Assembly (NCBI RefSeq): GCF_017874255.1
Contig: NZ_JAGGLD010000001.1
Location: 620,001-684,000 of the forward strand
Length of the DNA stretch: 64,000 nt
Direction of reading: 5' to 3'
DNA from: Paenibacillus shirakamiensis
GTDB lineage: Bacteria; Bacillota; Bacilli; Paenibacillales; Paenibacillaceae
Shown here: positions 24,963 to 34,900 of the stretch, piece after piece
Layout: every line of letters starts with the position of its first letter
Numbering within the stretch: the first letter of the stretch is position 1
Made by a program: the position numbers and the translations under genes
Notes under the pieces: generated by a model
Databases searched by the model: none
What the model saw: only the letters and a program-made list of their open reading frames with translations
What the model was told of the DNA's origin: nothing

Positions 24963-25604
24963 ATGAACAAAAAAATGGGGTTGGCCACGTTGATATTACT
25001 AACAACACTCACCGTCTCAGGATGCGGACAAAAGCCAAAAGAAGCTGCACCCGCTCCGAATAATGAAGTCACTCAAGCCCAAGGTGAGGCTCCTGTAACA
25101 CCACAGAAGGAACCTGAAGTCCCCATTACACCGGAAGTGCCTTCTACAACACCTGTGAAGACGCCATCGACGACTTCTAGTGATAAAGATACACCAACGA
25201 CCAATGAAGTCCAAAAAAAGACATTGTCTATTCAGGTATATTATACGGACGATCAAATGATGGAACTTAAAGAAGCAAAGCGTGAAATTTCTTACGAAGA
25301 TAGTCATGAGAAATACGAAGCTGCTTTTAAAGCTCTTCAAACTAGCGGAGATGCAAAACTATTTTCTCTGTGGGAGAAAATTAAGTTAAAATCCTTGAAA
25401 TTTAAGAGTGGAGAATTAACACTGGATATTCATATCCCAGATGAGGCCCGGTTAGGTGCGGGTGGAGAATCCTATGCGCTGGATTCACTGCGTAAGACTT
25501 ATTTCCAGTTTGATGAGATCAAATCTATTGAATTGTTAGTCGATGGCGCACAAGTAGATTCTTTAATGGGACATGCAGATCTGGACCATCCTTTAAAAAG
25601 ATAG
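24963..25604 (+). CDS. GerMN-domain lipoprotein (module 1)
   Basis: A 213-residue lipoprotein: signal peptide with lipobox TVSGC (Cys about residue 21), a Pro/Thr-rich linker (about 25-85), then one GerMN domain (about 88-210; LSIQVYYTDDQMMELKEA, EARLGAGGESYALDSL, SIELLVDGAQVDSLMGHAD). GerMN is named from B. subtilis GerM, a sporulation and germination protein, and is widespread in surface lipoproteins of Bacillales. It follows the amidase by 39 bases and is probably co-transcribed, suggesting it guides or controls the amidase at the envelope. Confidence 0.85.
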   Translation: MNKKMGLATLILLTTLTVSGCGQKPKEAAPAPNNEVTQAQGEAPVTPQKEPEVPITPEVPSTTPVKTPSTTSSDKDTPTTNEVQKKTLSIQVYYTDDQMMELKEAKREISYEDSHEKYEAAFKALQTSGDAKLFSLWEKIKLKSLKFKSGELTLDIHIPDEARLGAGGESYALDSLRKTYFQFDEIKSIELLVDGAQVDSLMGHADLDHPLKR

Positions 25605-25659
25605 AGTGTGCTCCTCCTAATCATATTTTTATTCATGATTATAGTTATTCGCTCAAAGC

Positions 25660-25702
25660 ATACCTCGTTTTCCAACTCTTTGGAGAACGGGGTATTTTTT
25701 TA
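25660..25702 (+). terminator. Intrinsic terminator after amidase module 1
   Basis: ATACCTCGTTTTCCA (25660-25674) pairs with TGGAGAACGGGGTAT (25681-25695) including G-U pairs, followed by TTTTTTT. Confidence 0.92.
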
Positions 25703-25807
25703 TATATTCATATAAAAGAGAAATCTTAGATAGAGCTATAGGAGCAACTTAGGTTCATTAAAATGGATGAGATTTGGAAGATCTGCCAATAAAATTGGTA
25801 ACTATTC

Positions 25808-25832
25808 GCAACTTTTATGGATAAGCCACGTC
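25808..25832 (+). promoter_or_regulatory. ECF-sigma-type promoter of amidase module 2
   Basis: GCAAC-TTTT (25808-25816) and CGTC-TA (25829-25834), again with exactly 16 bases between AAC and CGTC. The preceding ATTGGTAA is also shared with the module 1 promoter, while the spacers differ. Confidence 0.6.
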
Positions 25833-25915
25833 TAATAAAGGTCTAATGGTGTCGAAAAAAATAATATTTTGTTATTTTCATCATGGATAAAAAAAAGAGA
25901 ATGGAAGGGTGAAGA

Positions 25916-27289
25916 ATGAAAAAAGTTGGATGGTTGGTAGGTTTGTTCCTCTTTTTATGGGCTTTCCCGGGAATGGGACACGCAGCAGCAGGCGGCACTC
26001 ATATTTATTTGGATGGGAAAGAATTGAATCTTTCTAAAAATGGTCAGGTTCAAGAAGTAAAAGGGAGTATAATGATTCCCATTCGTGTCGTCATGGAGGA
26101 ACTAGGATTTCAAGTCAGCTGGGAGAAGACGGGTACGATCCATATAAAAGATTCGAACACTACGATTCAATTAAACGTGAATAGTAAAATAGCTAAGGTC
26201 AATGGCAAACAGGTGTCTATCCTTGCTGCTCCCTATCTTAAAGGGGATACGTCCATGGTTCCTCTTCGTTTTATCAGTGAACAGATGGGAATTCAGGTGA
26301 GCTGGGTACAGAAAACCCAATCGGTATACCTTGTAACACCAGACGGCAATAAGCCGGGTGGAAATGATGGTAATGGTCTGTCATCCATCACCGGAATTAG
26401 TTTTAGTGACAATCGCTTATTGATCTCAGTACATGGTAAAGTAACTCCGAATGTGTTCAAAATGACGGGCCCTAATCGCATTGTGGTGGATATCCCTAAT
26501 ACGAATTTTGGTTCTACATTCCCTTCGGGTATGCTGGATAGTCATCAGAGTGGACAAATTTCAGTGACAGGATATCCTGATTTATCGAAAGTCAGATATT
26601 CCTTATATAATGATGCTCCATCTACCGTTCGGATCGTTCTAGATTTGAACTATGCCAAAAATTATGGAGTAACTAACGCTGGAGATGGATTGCTCATCAT
26701 CGATTTGAACAAGGAAGATACGTCAACTCCAACGAAGCCCCCGGGGTCAAGTGGGAAGAAGTTAGTTGTGCTAGATGCGGGTCACGGTGGGTCAGATCCT
26801 GGCGCCATTAGTGTGACGAGCAGAAAAGAAAAAGACTTTAATCTGGCTGTTGTGCTCAAAGTAGAACAGTTGCTTAAAAATAATTCAGGTATTGATCTCG
26901 TACTTACTCGTAGTTCAGATACATACCCTTCGCTTAAAGATCGGGTCAAGATTGCGGAGAATCTGAAGGCGGATATCTTCATTTCCGTGCATGCGAATAG
27001 CGGTTCTGCTGTAGCCAGCGGAGTAGAGACTTATTATTCAAGAGATTCTAGCATTCCTCTTGCTAAAATTATGCATAAGTATTTAGTGAAGTCCTCCGGT
27101 CTTACCGATCGTAAAGTTCGTTATTCCAGTCTTCACGTAACTAGGGAGACAACTATGCCTGCAGTACTGCTTGAATGTGGCTACTTAAGTAATAAGAACG
27201 ATGCGGCTCTTTTATATACGAATGATTTTCAAAATCGTGTAGCTGAAGGTATTGTTATGGGAATTAAAGAGTATCTTGGCGTAAAATAA
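25916..27289 (+). CDS. Secreted N-acetylmuramoyl-L-alanine amidase (module 2, paralogue)
   Basis: A 457-residue paralogue of the amidase at 23427 with the same order: signal peptide (about 1-24), copper-amine-oxidase-N-like domain (IMIPIRVVMEELGFQVSW), a much shorter Gly/Asn linker, AMIN domain, Amidase_3. The active-site stretches are DAGHGGSDPGA, EKDFNLAVV, ISVHANSG and LLECGYLSN. The linker accounts for most of the 41-residue length difference. Divergence is substantial, so the duplication is old or under diversifying selection. ATG 25916 follows GAAGGGTG. Confidence 0.92.
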   Translation: MKKVGWLVGLFLFLWAFPGMGHAAAGGTHIYLDGKELNLSKNGQVQEVKGSIMIPIRVVMEELGFQVSWEKTGTIHIKDSNTTIQLNVNSKIAKVNGKQVSILAAPYLKGDTSMVPLRFISEQMGIQVSWVQKTQSVYLVTPDGNKPGGNDGNGLSSITGISFSDNRLLISVHGKVTPNVFKMTGPNRIVVDIPNTNFGSTFPSGMLDSHQSGQISVTGYPDLSKVRYSLYNDAPSTVRIVLDLNYAKNYGVTNAGDGLLIIDLNKEDTSTPTKPPGSSGKKLVVLDAGHGGSDPGAISVTSRKEKDFNLAVVLKVEQLLKNNSGIDLVLTRSSDTYPSLKDRVKIAENLKADIFISVHANSGSAVASGVETYYSRDSSIPLAKIMHKYLVKSSGLTDRKVRYSSLHVTRETTMPAVLLECGYLSNKNDAALLYTNDFQNRVAEGIVMGIKEYLGVK

Positions 27290-27312
27290 TCATCGCTTAT
27301 GAAGGAGTGAAG

Positions 27313-27933
27313 ATGATGTCAAAACGTATGTGGATTGTAGCACTTTTAGTGGTTGTCGTTATGATTAATGCAGGCTGTGGTCAAAAACCAACTGCTCAGC
27401 CTCAAGGTTCTGGAACCCAACAGGAGAATCAGACGCCTCCTACTACAGGCAGTACGGACACTGGTACAACTGGTTCTGCTCCTAGTGAGAACCCTTCAAA
27501 AAAACCTTCTGAAGATTCAAAAGAACCTGAAGCGAAGACGTTATCCATTGATGCCTACTTTACAGATGATCAAATGATGGAATTAAAAAAAGAACAGAAG
27601 AGCATCAGATATACCTCTGACAAGGACAAATACAAGGCTGCATATGCAGCCCTCCAAGTCAGTGGAAATGAGAAGTTGTTCGCCTTGTGGGGCAAAATTC
27701 ATCTGCTCTCCTCGGAGCTTAAGGATGGAAAGCTTACCTTAGACATGCATATGCCAGATGAAGCTAGACTTGGAGCTGGTGGTGAATCGTTTGCATTGCA
27801 GGCATTAACGAAGACGATGTTCCAATTCGAAGAGGTCAAAAGCATTGAACTTCTAGCAACGGGGAATCAGGTGGACAGTCTAATGGGACATGTCGAACTG
27901 GAACATCCGATAACCAGAAATTCGTCATTCTAA
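27313..27933 (+). CDS. GerMN-domain lipoprotein (module 2, paralogue)
   Basis: The paralogue of the lipoprotein at 24963. I place the start at ATG 27313 (or 27316), since GTG 27307 lies within the GAAGGAG ribosome site. It has a signal peptide with lipobox NAGC, a Pro/Thr/Ser/Glu-rich linker and one GerMN domain (LSIDAYFTDDQMMELKKE, EARLGAGGESFALQAL, SLMGHVELEHP). It follows the amidase by 23 bases. The parallel gene pairs show that the duplication unit was promoter plus amidase plus lipoprotein. Confidence 0.85.
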   Translation: MMSKRMWIVALLVVVVMINAGCGQKPTAQPQGSGTQQENQTPPTTGSTDTGTTGSAPSENPSKKPSEDSKEPEAKTLSIDAYFTDDQMMELKKEQKSIRYTSDKDKYKAAYAALQVSGNEKLFALWGKIHLLSSELKDGKLTLDMHMPDEARLGAGGESFALQALTKTMFQFEEVKSIELLATGNQVDSLMGHVELEHPITRNSSF

Positions 27934-27998
27934 GAGGAGATCTCCCATCAACTGTCGAATATCAGGTATGGAATATTTATGCAAAAGGGGAGAAATCA

Positions 27999-30722
27999 AT
28001 GTCTTATAAAAGAAGTTATATGCGTCAAACCCAAAAAGCGATGTCTGCTATGTTAGTGACAGCTATAAGTTTGAGTGGGGGAACAGCTGCCTTTGCTGCT
28101 ACATCAACTACACCTGTGACTACTGCGGTGCCTAATACTACTGTATCTACAGGCATATTCACTGACGTTACAAATGGCTATTGGGCAGAGAAGCATATTT
28201 ATAAATTAGCTGCTCAAGGAATCATTCTAGGAGATAAGGGAAAGTTCAGACCAAACGATAACATTACACAACAAGAGGCTGTAGCGCTCGCTATTCGATT
28301 TATGAATGCGGGAAGCAAGCTTCCAGCGACACCTAGTGTTCCGGACAAGCTTAAGACAGGCGTCTATTTTAAACCTTATGTCGCGTTGGCTCTAGAGCTG
28401 AAGCTACTTGATTCTACAGAAGAACTCGCTGCTACCTCTGCCAAAGATAATTGGGGAGAGAAAAAAGCATCACGGGAATGGATCGCTAAAATTCTTGTGC
28501 GGGCTTTGGGCAAAGATGCAGATGCAAAAGCTGCTGCAACTAAACAGACAACGTTCGCAGATAATAATAAAATCTCTGTGGGTGCTAAAGGTGCAGTCAA
28601 TGTTGCAGTAGACTTAGGTCTGGCTAAAGGGGTAGAAGGCAATCGTTTTGATCCTTTAGGTTTAGTAACTCGTGCTCAAATTGCAGCCTTCTTCGGTAGA
28701 GGCCAAGCCTATGTGAATCCGGGTTATGCTAATGTGTATGAAGGAATCGTTACAGCACTTAGCAACAATCAAATTACATTGTATATCGATGGCAAGTCAC
28801 GAAGTTTTGTAGTTGATAATCGAAGTGTAGTGTATTCTTCGGATGCTGATACCAAGAAGAACATAAACGATATCAAATTATATACAAAAGTTGTGGCCAT
28901 TGATAAGACAGGGTCTGCCGCATATATCGAAGTGACGGATTCCACACCGCAACTCGAAAGTATTCAAGGCACATTTGCTAAAACGACAGGGAATAACACG
29001 ATCTGGTTAAGCACAAATACAGGTTATGTATCTTACGGTTATGATGAGGGCACTACATTCTTGGATCAGAATGGTAAATCGATTGGGTCACAGGCTTTAA
29101 CAGCGGATAGTACGGTTGAAATCCAGAGAGAAACGTACTCTCCTGCGAAAAGAACGATCTCTATTAAAGTGAAGTCGGGCTTAGTGACTAAAGAAGGAAC
29201 AGGAACAATTCAATCTTTGGATAATAATACTCTCATCGTCAAAGATACTGCCGGATTAGTTGAACAGTTCAAAGTAGATCCGAATGTATTGGTTAGATAC
29301 CAGAACCAAATCATCAGTCTTAGTGAACTTAAGGCGGGTGCTGCGATTAAATATTCAATTAAGAATAGCGTAATTACCAGCATAGAGGTAACCCAAAGTG
29401 TGGAACGCACATTCAAGGCTCAACTGATTGATATTGGAGCGGGGAACAAATTAGTAACCTACAAAAAAACGGATGGTACACTTGAGAGTAAACTATTAGC
29501 AGATAAGGCTTCCATTGCTGTCGATGGAATTGTAGATGCGGGACTTAATGATCTCATTGCAGATGTAAGCGGTGGAGACCAAGTGCAGATTACATTGGAT
29601 GCTGGAGAAAAGGTCAATCGAATTCAAGTAATAGGTAGACAATCCGAACAATTGTCTGATCTAACCGTAGTTTCTTATGACAGTGCACTTAAGGCTCTTA
29701 CGCTTGTAGATGCCAATAAAAAACTTCAAGTATATGCACTAGATGAAAAAACAAAGCTTGATTATAATTCATCTGCACCTACCTTAACGGGGATGGAGAG
29801 TCTGTTAACTAAGGGGCGCAAAATTAGTTTGAATCACATCGGGAATCGAATTCTCTCCTTACAAGTGGTGTATAAATATGAGGGTACATTTGTATCCGCA
29901 AATGCAACTGCAAAAACAATTACTTTGCAAATGTCAGGTGGAAAAACAGTAGTTGTGAATTATACGGGTACTCAACCATCTATAGAATTGTATGGCAAGG
30001 CAAGTCCGTCCCTAAATGATATCAAAGTGGGGGATGCGGTAACGGCCATCCTGACTGCCAATCAAGATGCACTTCAGACGTTAGCCGTGACGACACCTAT
30101 ACAATTTGAGGTTATATCTGTGGATTCAAACAACAGCCGAATTCGTGCGGAATCTTCAGGGATTACGGATGAAATCTACGTGGACAAAGCGACTTTATTA
30201 GGAGCTAGTGGCGGGGTGCTTCGCCTCACAGACATTACGGCGGGACAATTTCTAAATGTGGTATTTCAAGGCCGGACGGCTATAAGTGTTCAAGCAGTGA
30301 AGCTTACGCTAGGCAAAGTACAATCGGTTGATGGCTCCTCAGTAACTATCAAAGATTTTACAGGGAACACCACGTCCTTCCCGGTAACGGCTGGAATAAA
30401 AGTAGTTAAAGCTGGGGCTACAAGCACGAATGCATCTACTCTAACTGCATCGGATCATGTTGAAGTTCGTAAAGATCAGAATGGTCAACTTGTGTTCACC
30501 GTGCTGTCCACTTTACTACGTCCCTTCAATTATTATGATAGCAGCACGAAAGAAATGTTCGTAAAAAGGGACTTCAATGATACCCAATATCGGTTCAGTT
30601 TGTCACTTGACGCATATATTCACCAAGGTGACACTACTTTAACCGTGCAATCCCTCAAAGAAAATGATAATATTGTATTGTATTTCAACAGAGGTAAATT
30701 AGTTGAGATCGAAAAACAATAA
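27999..30722 (+). CDS. S-layer-homology (SLH) domain surface protein
   Basis: A 907-residue secreted protein with a signal peptide (about 1-33, AFAA cleavage region). Three SLH-like segments follow (about 52-95 GIFTDVTNGYWAEKHIYKLA, 115-165 and 178-232 ending VTRAQIAAFFGRG), which anchor proteins to pyruvylated wall polymers. Residues 240-907 form many short beta-rich repeats with patterns like GTIQSLDNNTLIVKDTAG and GKVQSVDGSSVTIKDFTG. No catalytic motif is seen. ATG 27999 follows GGGGAG. It lies 65 bases behind amidase module 2 without a terminator between, so it may share the ECF promoter and be part of the same envelope function. Confidence 0.85.
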   Translation: MSYKRSYMRQTQKAMSAMLVTAISLSGGTAAFAATSTTPVTTAVPNTTVSTGIFTDVTNGYWAEKHIYKLAAQGIILGDKGKFRPNDNITQQEAVALAIRFMNAGSKLPATPSVPDKLKTGVYFKPYVALALELKLLDSTEELAATSAKDNWGEKKASREWIAKILVRALGKDADAKAAATKQTTFADNNKISVGAKGAVNVAVDLGLAKGVEGNRFDPLGLVTRAQIAAFFGRGQAYVNPGYANVYEGIVTALSNNQITLYIDGKSRSFVVDNRSVVYSSDADTKKNINDIKLYTKVVAIDKTGSAAYIEVTDSTPQLESIQGTFAKTTGNNTIWLSTNTGYVSYGYDEGTTFLDQNGKSIGSQALTADSTVEIQRETYSPAKRTISIKVKSGLVTKEGTGTIQSLDNNTLIVKDTAGLVEQFKVDPNVLVRYQNQIISLSELKAGAAIKYSIKNSVITSIEVTQSVERTFKAQLIDIGAGNKLVTYKKTDGTLESKLLADKASIAVDGIVDAGLNDLIADVSGGDQVQITLDAGEKVNRIQVIGRQSEQLSDLTVVSYDSALKALTLVDANKKLQVYALDEKTKLDYNSSAPTLTGMESLLTKGRKISLNHIGNRILSLQVVYKYEGTFVSANATAKTITLQMSGGKTVVVNYTGTQPSIELYGKASPSLNDIKVGDAVTAILTANQDALQTLAVTTPIQFEVISVDSNNSRIRAESSGITDEIYVDKATLLGASGGVLRLTDITAGQFLNVVFQGRTAISVQAVKLTLGKVQSVDGSSVTIKDFTGNTTSFPVTAGIKVVKAGATSTNASTLTASDHVEVRKDQNGQLVFTVLSTLLRPFNYYDSSTKEMFVKRDFNDTQYRFSLSLDAYIHQGDTTLTVQSLKENDNIVLYFNRGKLVEIEKQ

Positions 30723-30740
30723 TTATTTTCTGAGATGACC

Positions 30741-30780
30741 GTCTTGATGCGGGCTTCAGTCCCGTATCAAGACTTTTTTG
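30741..30780 (+). terminator. Intrinsic terminator after the SLH gene
   Basis: GTCTTGATGCGGG (30741-30753) pairs with CCCGTATCAAGAC (30761-30773), one G-U pair, followed by TTTTTT. Confidence 0.93.
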
Positions 30781-30797
30781 TGCCGGGAGGGACAAAC

Positions 30798-31469
30798 ATG
30801 AATTCGGCGACAGTACGTCATATGTTGGATGCGATGGGAGCAATGTTCCCTGATGCTCATTGCGAGCTTCATCATAGCAATGCCTTTGAACTTACAATTG
30901 CGGTCCTTCTCTCCGCACAGTGTACCGATGCTACCGTGAATAAAGTGACCATAGACTTATTCAAGAAATATAAGACACCACAGGATTATGTCGCAGTTCC
31001 GTTAGAGGAATTAGAACAAGATATTCGGCGCATTGGTTTGTTTCGTAATAAAGCCAAACATATTCATAATCTTTGTCTTTTATTGCTAGAGAAGTATCAG
31101 GGTCAAATTCCTTCCGAGCATGACCAGTTAGTTCTCTTACCAGGTGTGGGGCGCAAAACTGCGAATGTCGTAGTCTCTAATGCTTTTGGTGTGCCTGCTA
31201 TAGCCGTGGATACTCATGTAGAGCGTGTCAGCAAAAGATTAGGACTTGCAGGATGGAAGGATTCGGTTCTAGAAGTTGAGAGGAAATTGATGAAGAAAGT
31301 GCCTAAAGACGAATGGACACTTACCCATCATCGCATGATTTTTTTTGGTCGGTACCACTGCAAGGCGCAGTCCCCTCAATGCCAAGTCTGTCCCCTGCTT
31401 GATGTATGTAGGGAAGGACGCAAGCGTATGAAAACTGCCCAGCTTAGAGAACATAGAGAAGTAAAGTAA
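30798..31469 (+). CDS. nth: Endonuclease III
   Basis: A 223-residue DNA glycosylase/AP lyase for oxidised pyrimidines. It has the helix-hairpin-helix LLPGVGRKTANVVV with the catalytic Lys, the catalytic Asp in AVDTHVERVSKRLG, and a C-terminal 4Fe-4S loop CKAQSPQCQVCPLLDVC (C-x6-C-x2-C-x5-C). ATG 30798 follows GGGAGGG; an upstream extension runs through the preceding terminator and is rejected. In B. subtilis nth follows dnaD; here it is separate. Confidence 0.95.
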   Translation: MNSATVRHMLDAMGAMFPDAHCELHHSNAFELTIAVLLSAQCTDATVNKVTIDLFKKYKTPQDYVAVPLEELEQDIRRIGLFRNKAKHIHNLCLLLLEKYQGQIPSEHDQLVLLPGVGRKTANVVVSNAFGVPAIAVDTHVERVSKRLGLAGWKDSVLEVERKLMKKVPKDEWTLTHHRMIFFGRYHCKAQSPQCQVCPLLDVCREGRKRMKTAQLREHREVK

Positions 31470-31500
31470 ACTAGATATTGATAGTAGAGGATGAGATTGC

Positions 31501-31782
31501 ATGAAATGTATTTCCGTGTACACAGACAATTTTGAAGTATTTTCCGACGTATTTGAAGAAGTAATTGAGATTAATCTGGGTGAGAATGATGAGCGTGAAC
31601 TACAAGGTATTACCGTGAGTGATTCTGGCGAAGTTCCTGAACATTATCTTGAACGGATGGCAAAAAAACCTGAAGTTGTGGTAATGAGAGATAAAAAAAG
31701 AAATATCACTATTTTGCAACATGGCAAAGTATTTGAAATTTTGATTCCTACCGAAGATCAAGAAGTAGTAATTACAGGTTAA
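31501..31782 (+). CDS. Small conserved cytosolic protein, 93 residues
   Basis: An acidic protein of 93 residues (MKCISVYTDNFEVFSDVFEE) without a signal peptide or membrane segment. It has alternating strand-helix character and ends in a KVFEILIPTEDQEVVITG strand pair. It resembles short proteins sometimes labelled NAD/FAD-utilising in Paenibacillus genomes, but no nucleotide-binding motif is visible and I assign no function. ATG 31501 follows GAGGATGAG. It sits 31 bases after nth and ends at a strong terminator, so it is probably co-transcribed with nth. Confidence 0.65.
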   Translation: MKCISVYTDNFEVFSDVFEEVIEINLGENDERELQGITVSDSGEVPEHYLERMAKKPEVVVMRDKKRNITILQHGKVFEILIPTEDQEVVITG

Positions 31783-31800
31783 TTTAAATATAAGTACAAT

Positions 31801-31832
31801 AAAACCGGAGGTCCTCCGGTTTTATTTTTTTG
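31801..31832 (+). terminator. Intrinsic terminator after the 93-aa gene
   Basis: AAAACCGGAG (31801-31810) pairs with CTCCGGTTTT (31814-31823), then ATTTTTTT. Confidence 0.93.
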
Positions 31833-31917
31833 TCGTAAAAAGTATTCAAGGAATGATAGAATATAGATGTTTTATACGAAATCCATAGGTATGCAGTGAA
31901 GGAGGGACTTTGGAACG

Positions 31918-34900
31918 ATGGAAGCGTTTGCTAATACATTACATGATAAGCTGCATGCATTAGAGCAGTATCTACATAAAGAGGGCGATCAAGTCGCAGC
32001 TGAGCAAGTAGGAGAACTTAGGGCCAAAGAAGAAATACAGGAACTTACTATTGGATTCTGTGGACATTTTTCCGCGGGAAAGTCTAGTCTAATCAACGAA
32101 CTGTGTGCAGCTCAGGTTCTGCCTTCAAGTCCGCTGCCTACAAGTGCAAATGCTGTATTTTTGCGAAATGGGGAACGACGAGTTGTCCTTACATCCACGG
32201 GAGAACATCAAGAGCCAACAGCGGTAGAGATTTCCCCAGATGAGTTAGAAGATTATTGTAAAAACGGTCAAGATTTCAGCCGCATCGAAGTGTGGGATGA
32301 CATTCCCCTGCTCCATAATGGAGGTGTCTTCCTAGACACACCTGGCGTCGATTCTAACGATGCTGGGCATGCTTTGGCAACGGAATCTGCGCTGCATCTA
32401 GCGGACGTTGTTTTTTATGTGATGGATTATAATCATGTACAGTCTGAGACGAATCTAACCTTTGCTAAAAGTCTATCCGATTGGGGGAAGCCGCTCTATC
32501 TGGTGGTGAATCAAATTGATAAGCATCGGGAACAAGAAATATCTTTCACAGACTATCAACACTCTGTTGAGCAAGCTTTTGAAGTTTGGCAGGTCAAACC
32601 AGCGGGAATTATTTATTTAAGTCTGAAGCAGGCGGATCATCCACGAAATGAATTGCCTGAACTGAAACGAGTGCTAGGTCAACTGCTAGAGAGATCCTCA
32701 GTTTTGTTAGAGTATAGCTTGAACTGTTCGGCGGAACATGCTGGAATCGTTCATGTACAGCAATTCGAACAAGGTCTTCAAGAAGAGAAGGAAGACCTAT
32801 TAGTTCAGATCGGCGGAGAAGATGCCGCTGTGCAATGGGAAGAAGATATTGCTGCATTGGAACGTGAAGCTACGGAAAATGATAGCTTGCCGGACAGACT
32901 GCAAACGGATTTTGCAAAAGAGCTGGACAAGTTACTTGGCAGTGCGCAGTTAATGACTCCTCCTTTGCGCGAGGCAGCGGCCCAGTATCTGGAGAGTCGT
33001 AGCCCAAACTTCAAAATGGGATTTTTATTTGCGGGAGGGAAGACTGAAGCCGAGAAGAAGCGCAGAGAGCAAGAATTGTACGCCAAGTTGATCGAACAAG
33101 TAGAAGCACAGGTCGATTGGCATGTCCGGGATTTATTAAGAAAGCTTGGTCAATCTCAGGATGTATGGAGTTCGGCTTGGGAGACGAAAATTGGCGAGGC
33201 GCTCCCTCAACCAGAGCTTAGCTGGATTAGCGCTCCCGTGAAAGCTGGAGCTACGGTATCCGGCGAGACTACACTTCATTATGCCAGCGATGTGAAAGCT
33301 GGCATTGTTCTTGTATACAGGCGAGCGGCCGTCGCGCTCGCAGCAGCGTTGCTGGGGGAATTAGCTCCCCAGCAAGAGAGCGTGCGCCGCGAACTCGCGA
33401 AGCGGCGCAGTGCCTTGCAGGCACGCGCCGAACTCGTGGCGCGGCTGCGCGGCCTTGCGCGCGATATCGCGTCGCGCGCAGAGACCATGCGGGCGCTGCT
33501 AGGCGCGCCCGCCACCCTCACCCCCGGCGTATTGCCGGAGGTGAGGGCCCTTGCCGCGGCGCCTGCACCGGCCGCGGCAAGCTTGGCGCCGCAGGCGCCC
33601 GTGGCACGCGAAGCCGTGCACGCGCCTGCGGCGGAGGCCGCCGCGCCAATTCGGCGGCGGCTGGATCAAGCGGCCGCCGTGCTGGAAGCAGCGGCCGCAG
33701 AGCTTGCGCCGTACCCGCCATTTGAGGCGGGACGGCAGGGCTTAACCGCGCGCGCGGATACGCTGCGCCGCGGTAAGTTCACCATCGCGCTGTTCGGTGC
33801 CTTCAGCGCTGGCAAATCTTCTTTCGCGAATGCCCTACTAGGGCAGCGCGTACTGCCCGTGTCGCCGCATCCGACTACGGCAGCAATCAACCGTATCATG
33901 GCGCCCGAAGGGGAATATAACCATGGTACAGCCGTGGTTAGTTTGAAGACAGCAGCTGCGATGGAAGAGGACCTCGCTTATTCGTTCAGTGTACTCCAGC
34001 TTGGTGAGTTTAAAGTCCACACTTGGCTTGATACAATCAGCAAAGTAAAAGTACAGGATATTCCCTCTTCAGGCAGATCACATTATAGCTTTTTGAAAGC
34101 TGCTGCGATGGGCTGGACAAGTGAGTCTCCAAGATTAGGCTCGTCTATCGTTACTGGATTAGATGAATTTTCAAGTTATGTTGCTCAAGAGAACTTAGCA
34201 TGCTTTGTAGCCGGAATCGATTTGTATTATAGCTGTCCTTGGACAGAACAAGGGATTGTACTCGTAGACACGCCAGGCGCAGATTCAATTCATGCTCGGC
34301 ATACCGGCGTCACTTTTCAGTATATGAAAAATTCAGATGCCTTATTGTATGTAACCTACTATAATCATGCATTCTCACGCGCAGATCGGCAGTTTCTAGC
34401 TCAGCTCGGCCGGGTGAAAGGGAACTTTGCGCTCGATAAAATGTTCTTCCTTGTCAATGCCGCAGATTTGGCAGCATCCGAAGAAGAACTTCATCAGGTT
34501 ATTGACCATGTAGGCTCCAGTCTGAGAACCGCAGGTATCCATCAACCTCAAATTTTCGGAGTCTCTAGCTTACATGCTTTAGAAGCGAAGCTTTCGGGTG
34601 AAGCTTCTGAGGCTGGATTTGCTTCATTTGAGAAGACGTTTAGTACATTTATAGGTTCAGACTTGAGCGCACTTGCTATAGGATCGGCAGCCGAAGAAGT
34701 ACATCAAATAGGACTTCGTATTGAGCAGCGGATCAGTTCACTATCCCAGAGTGGGCAAGAGAGAGCCGCTTTACAGCAGCGAATTCCTGAGGAAAAAATC
34801 AGGATTCAGCAGGCCTTTGCACAATTGCGAGACAAGGATTTGGGCTTAGAAATGTCACAAGAGACAGAAGAGCTATTATTTCATGTTCGGCAGCGGCTGC

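Noticed and set aside
33518..33745. Long open frames on the opposite strand and in another frame within the GC-rich part of dynA
   Set aside because: GC-rich DNA has few stop codons; the dynamin frame runs through with both GTPase heads, and the others lack ribosome sites and have biased Arg/Ala/Pro composition.
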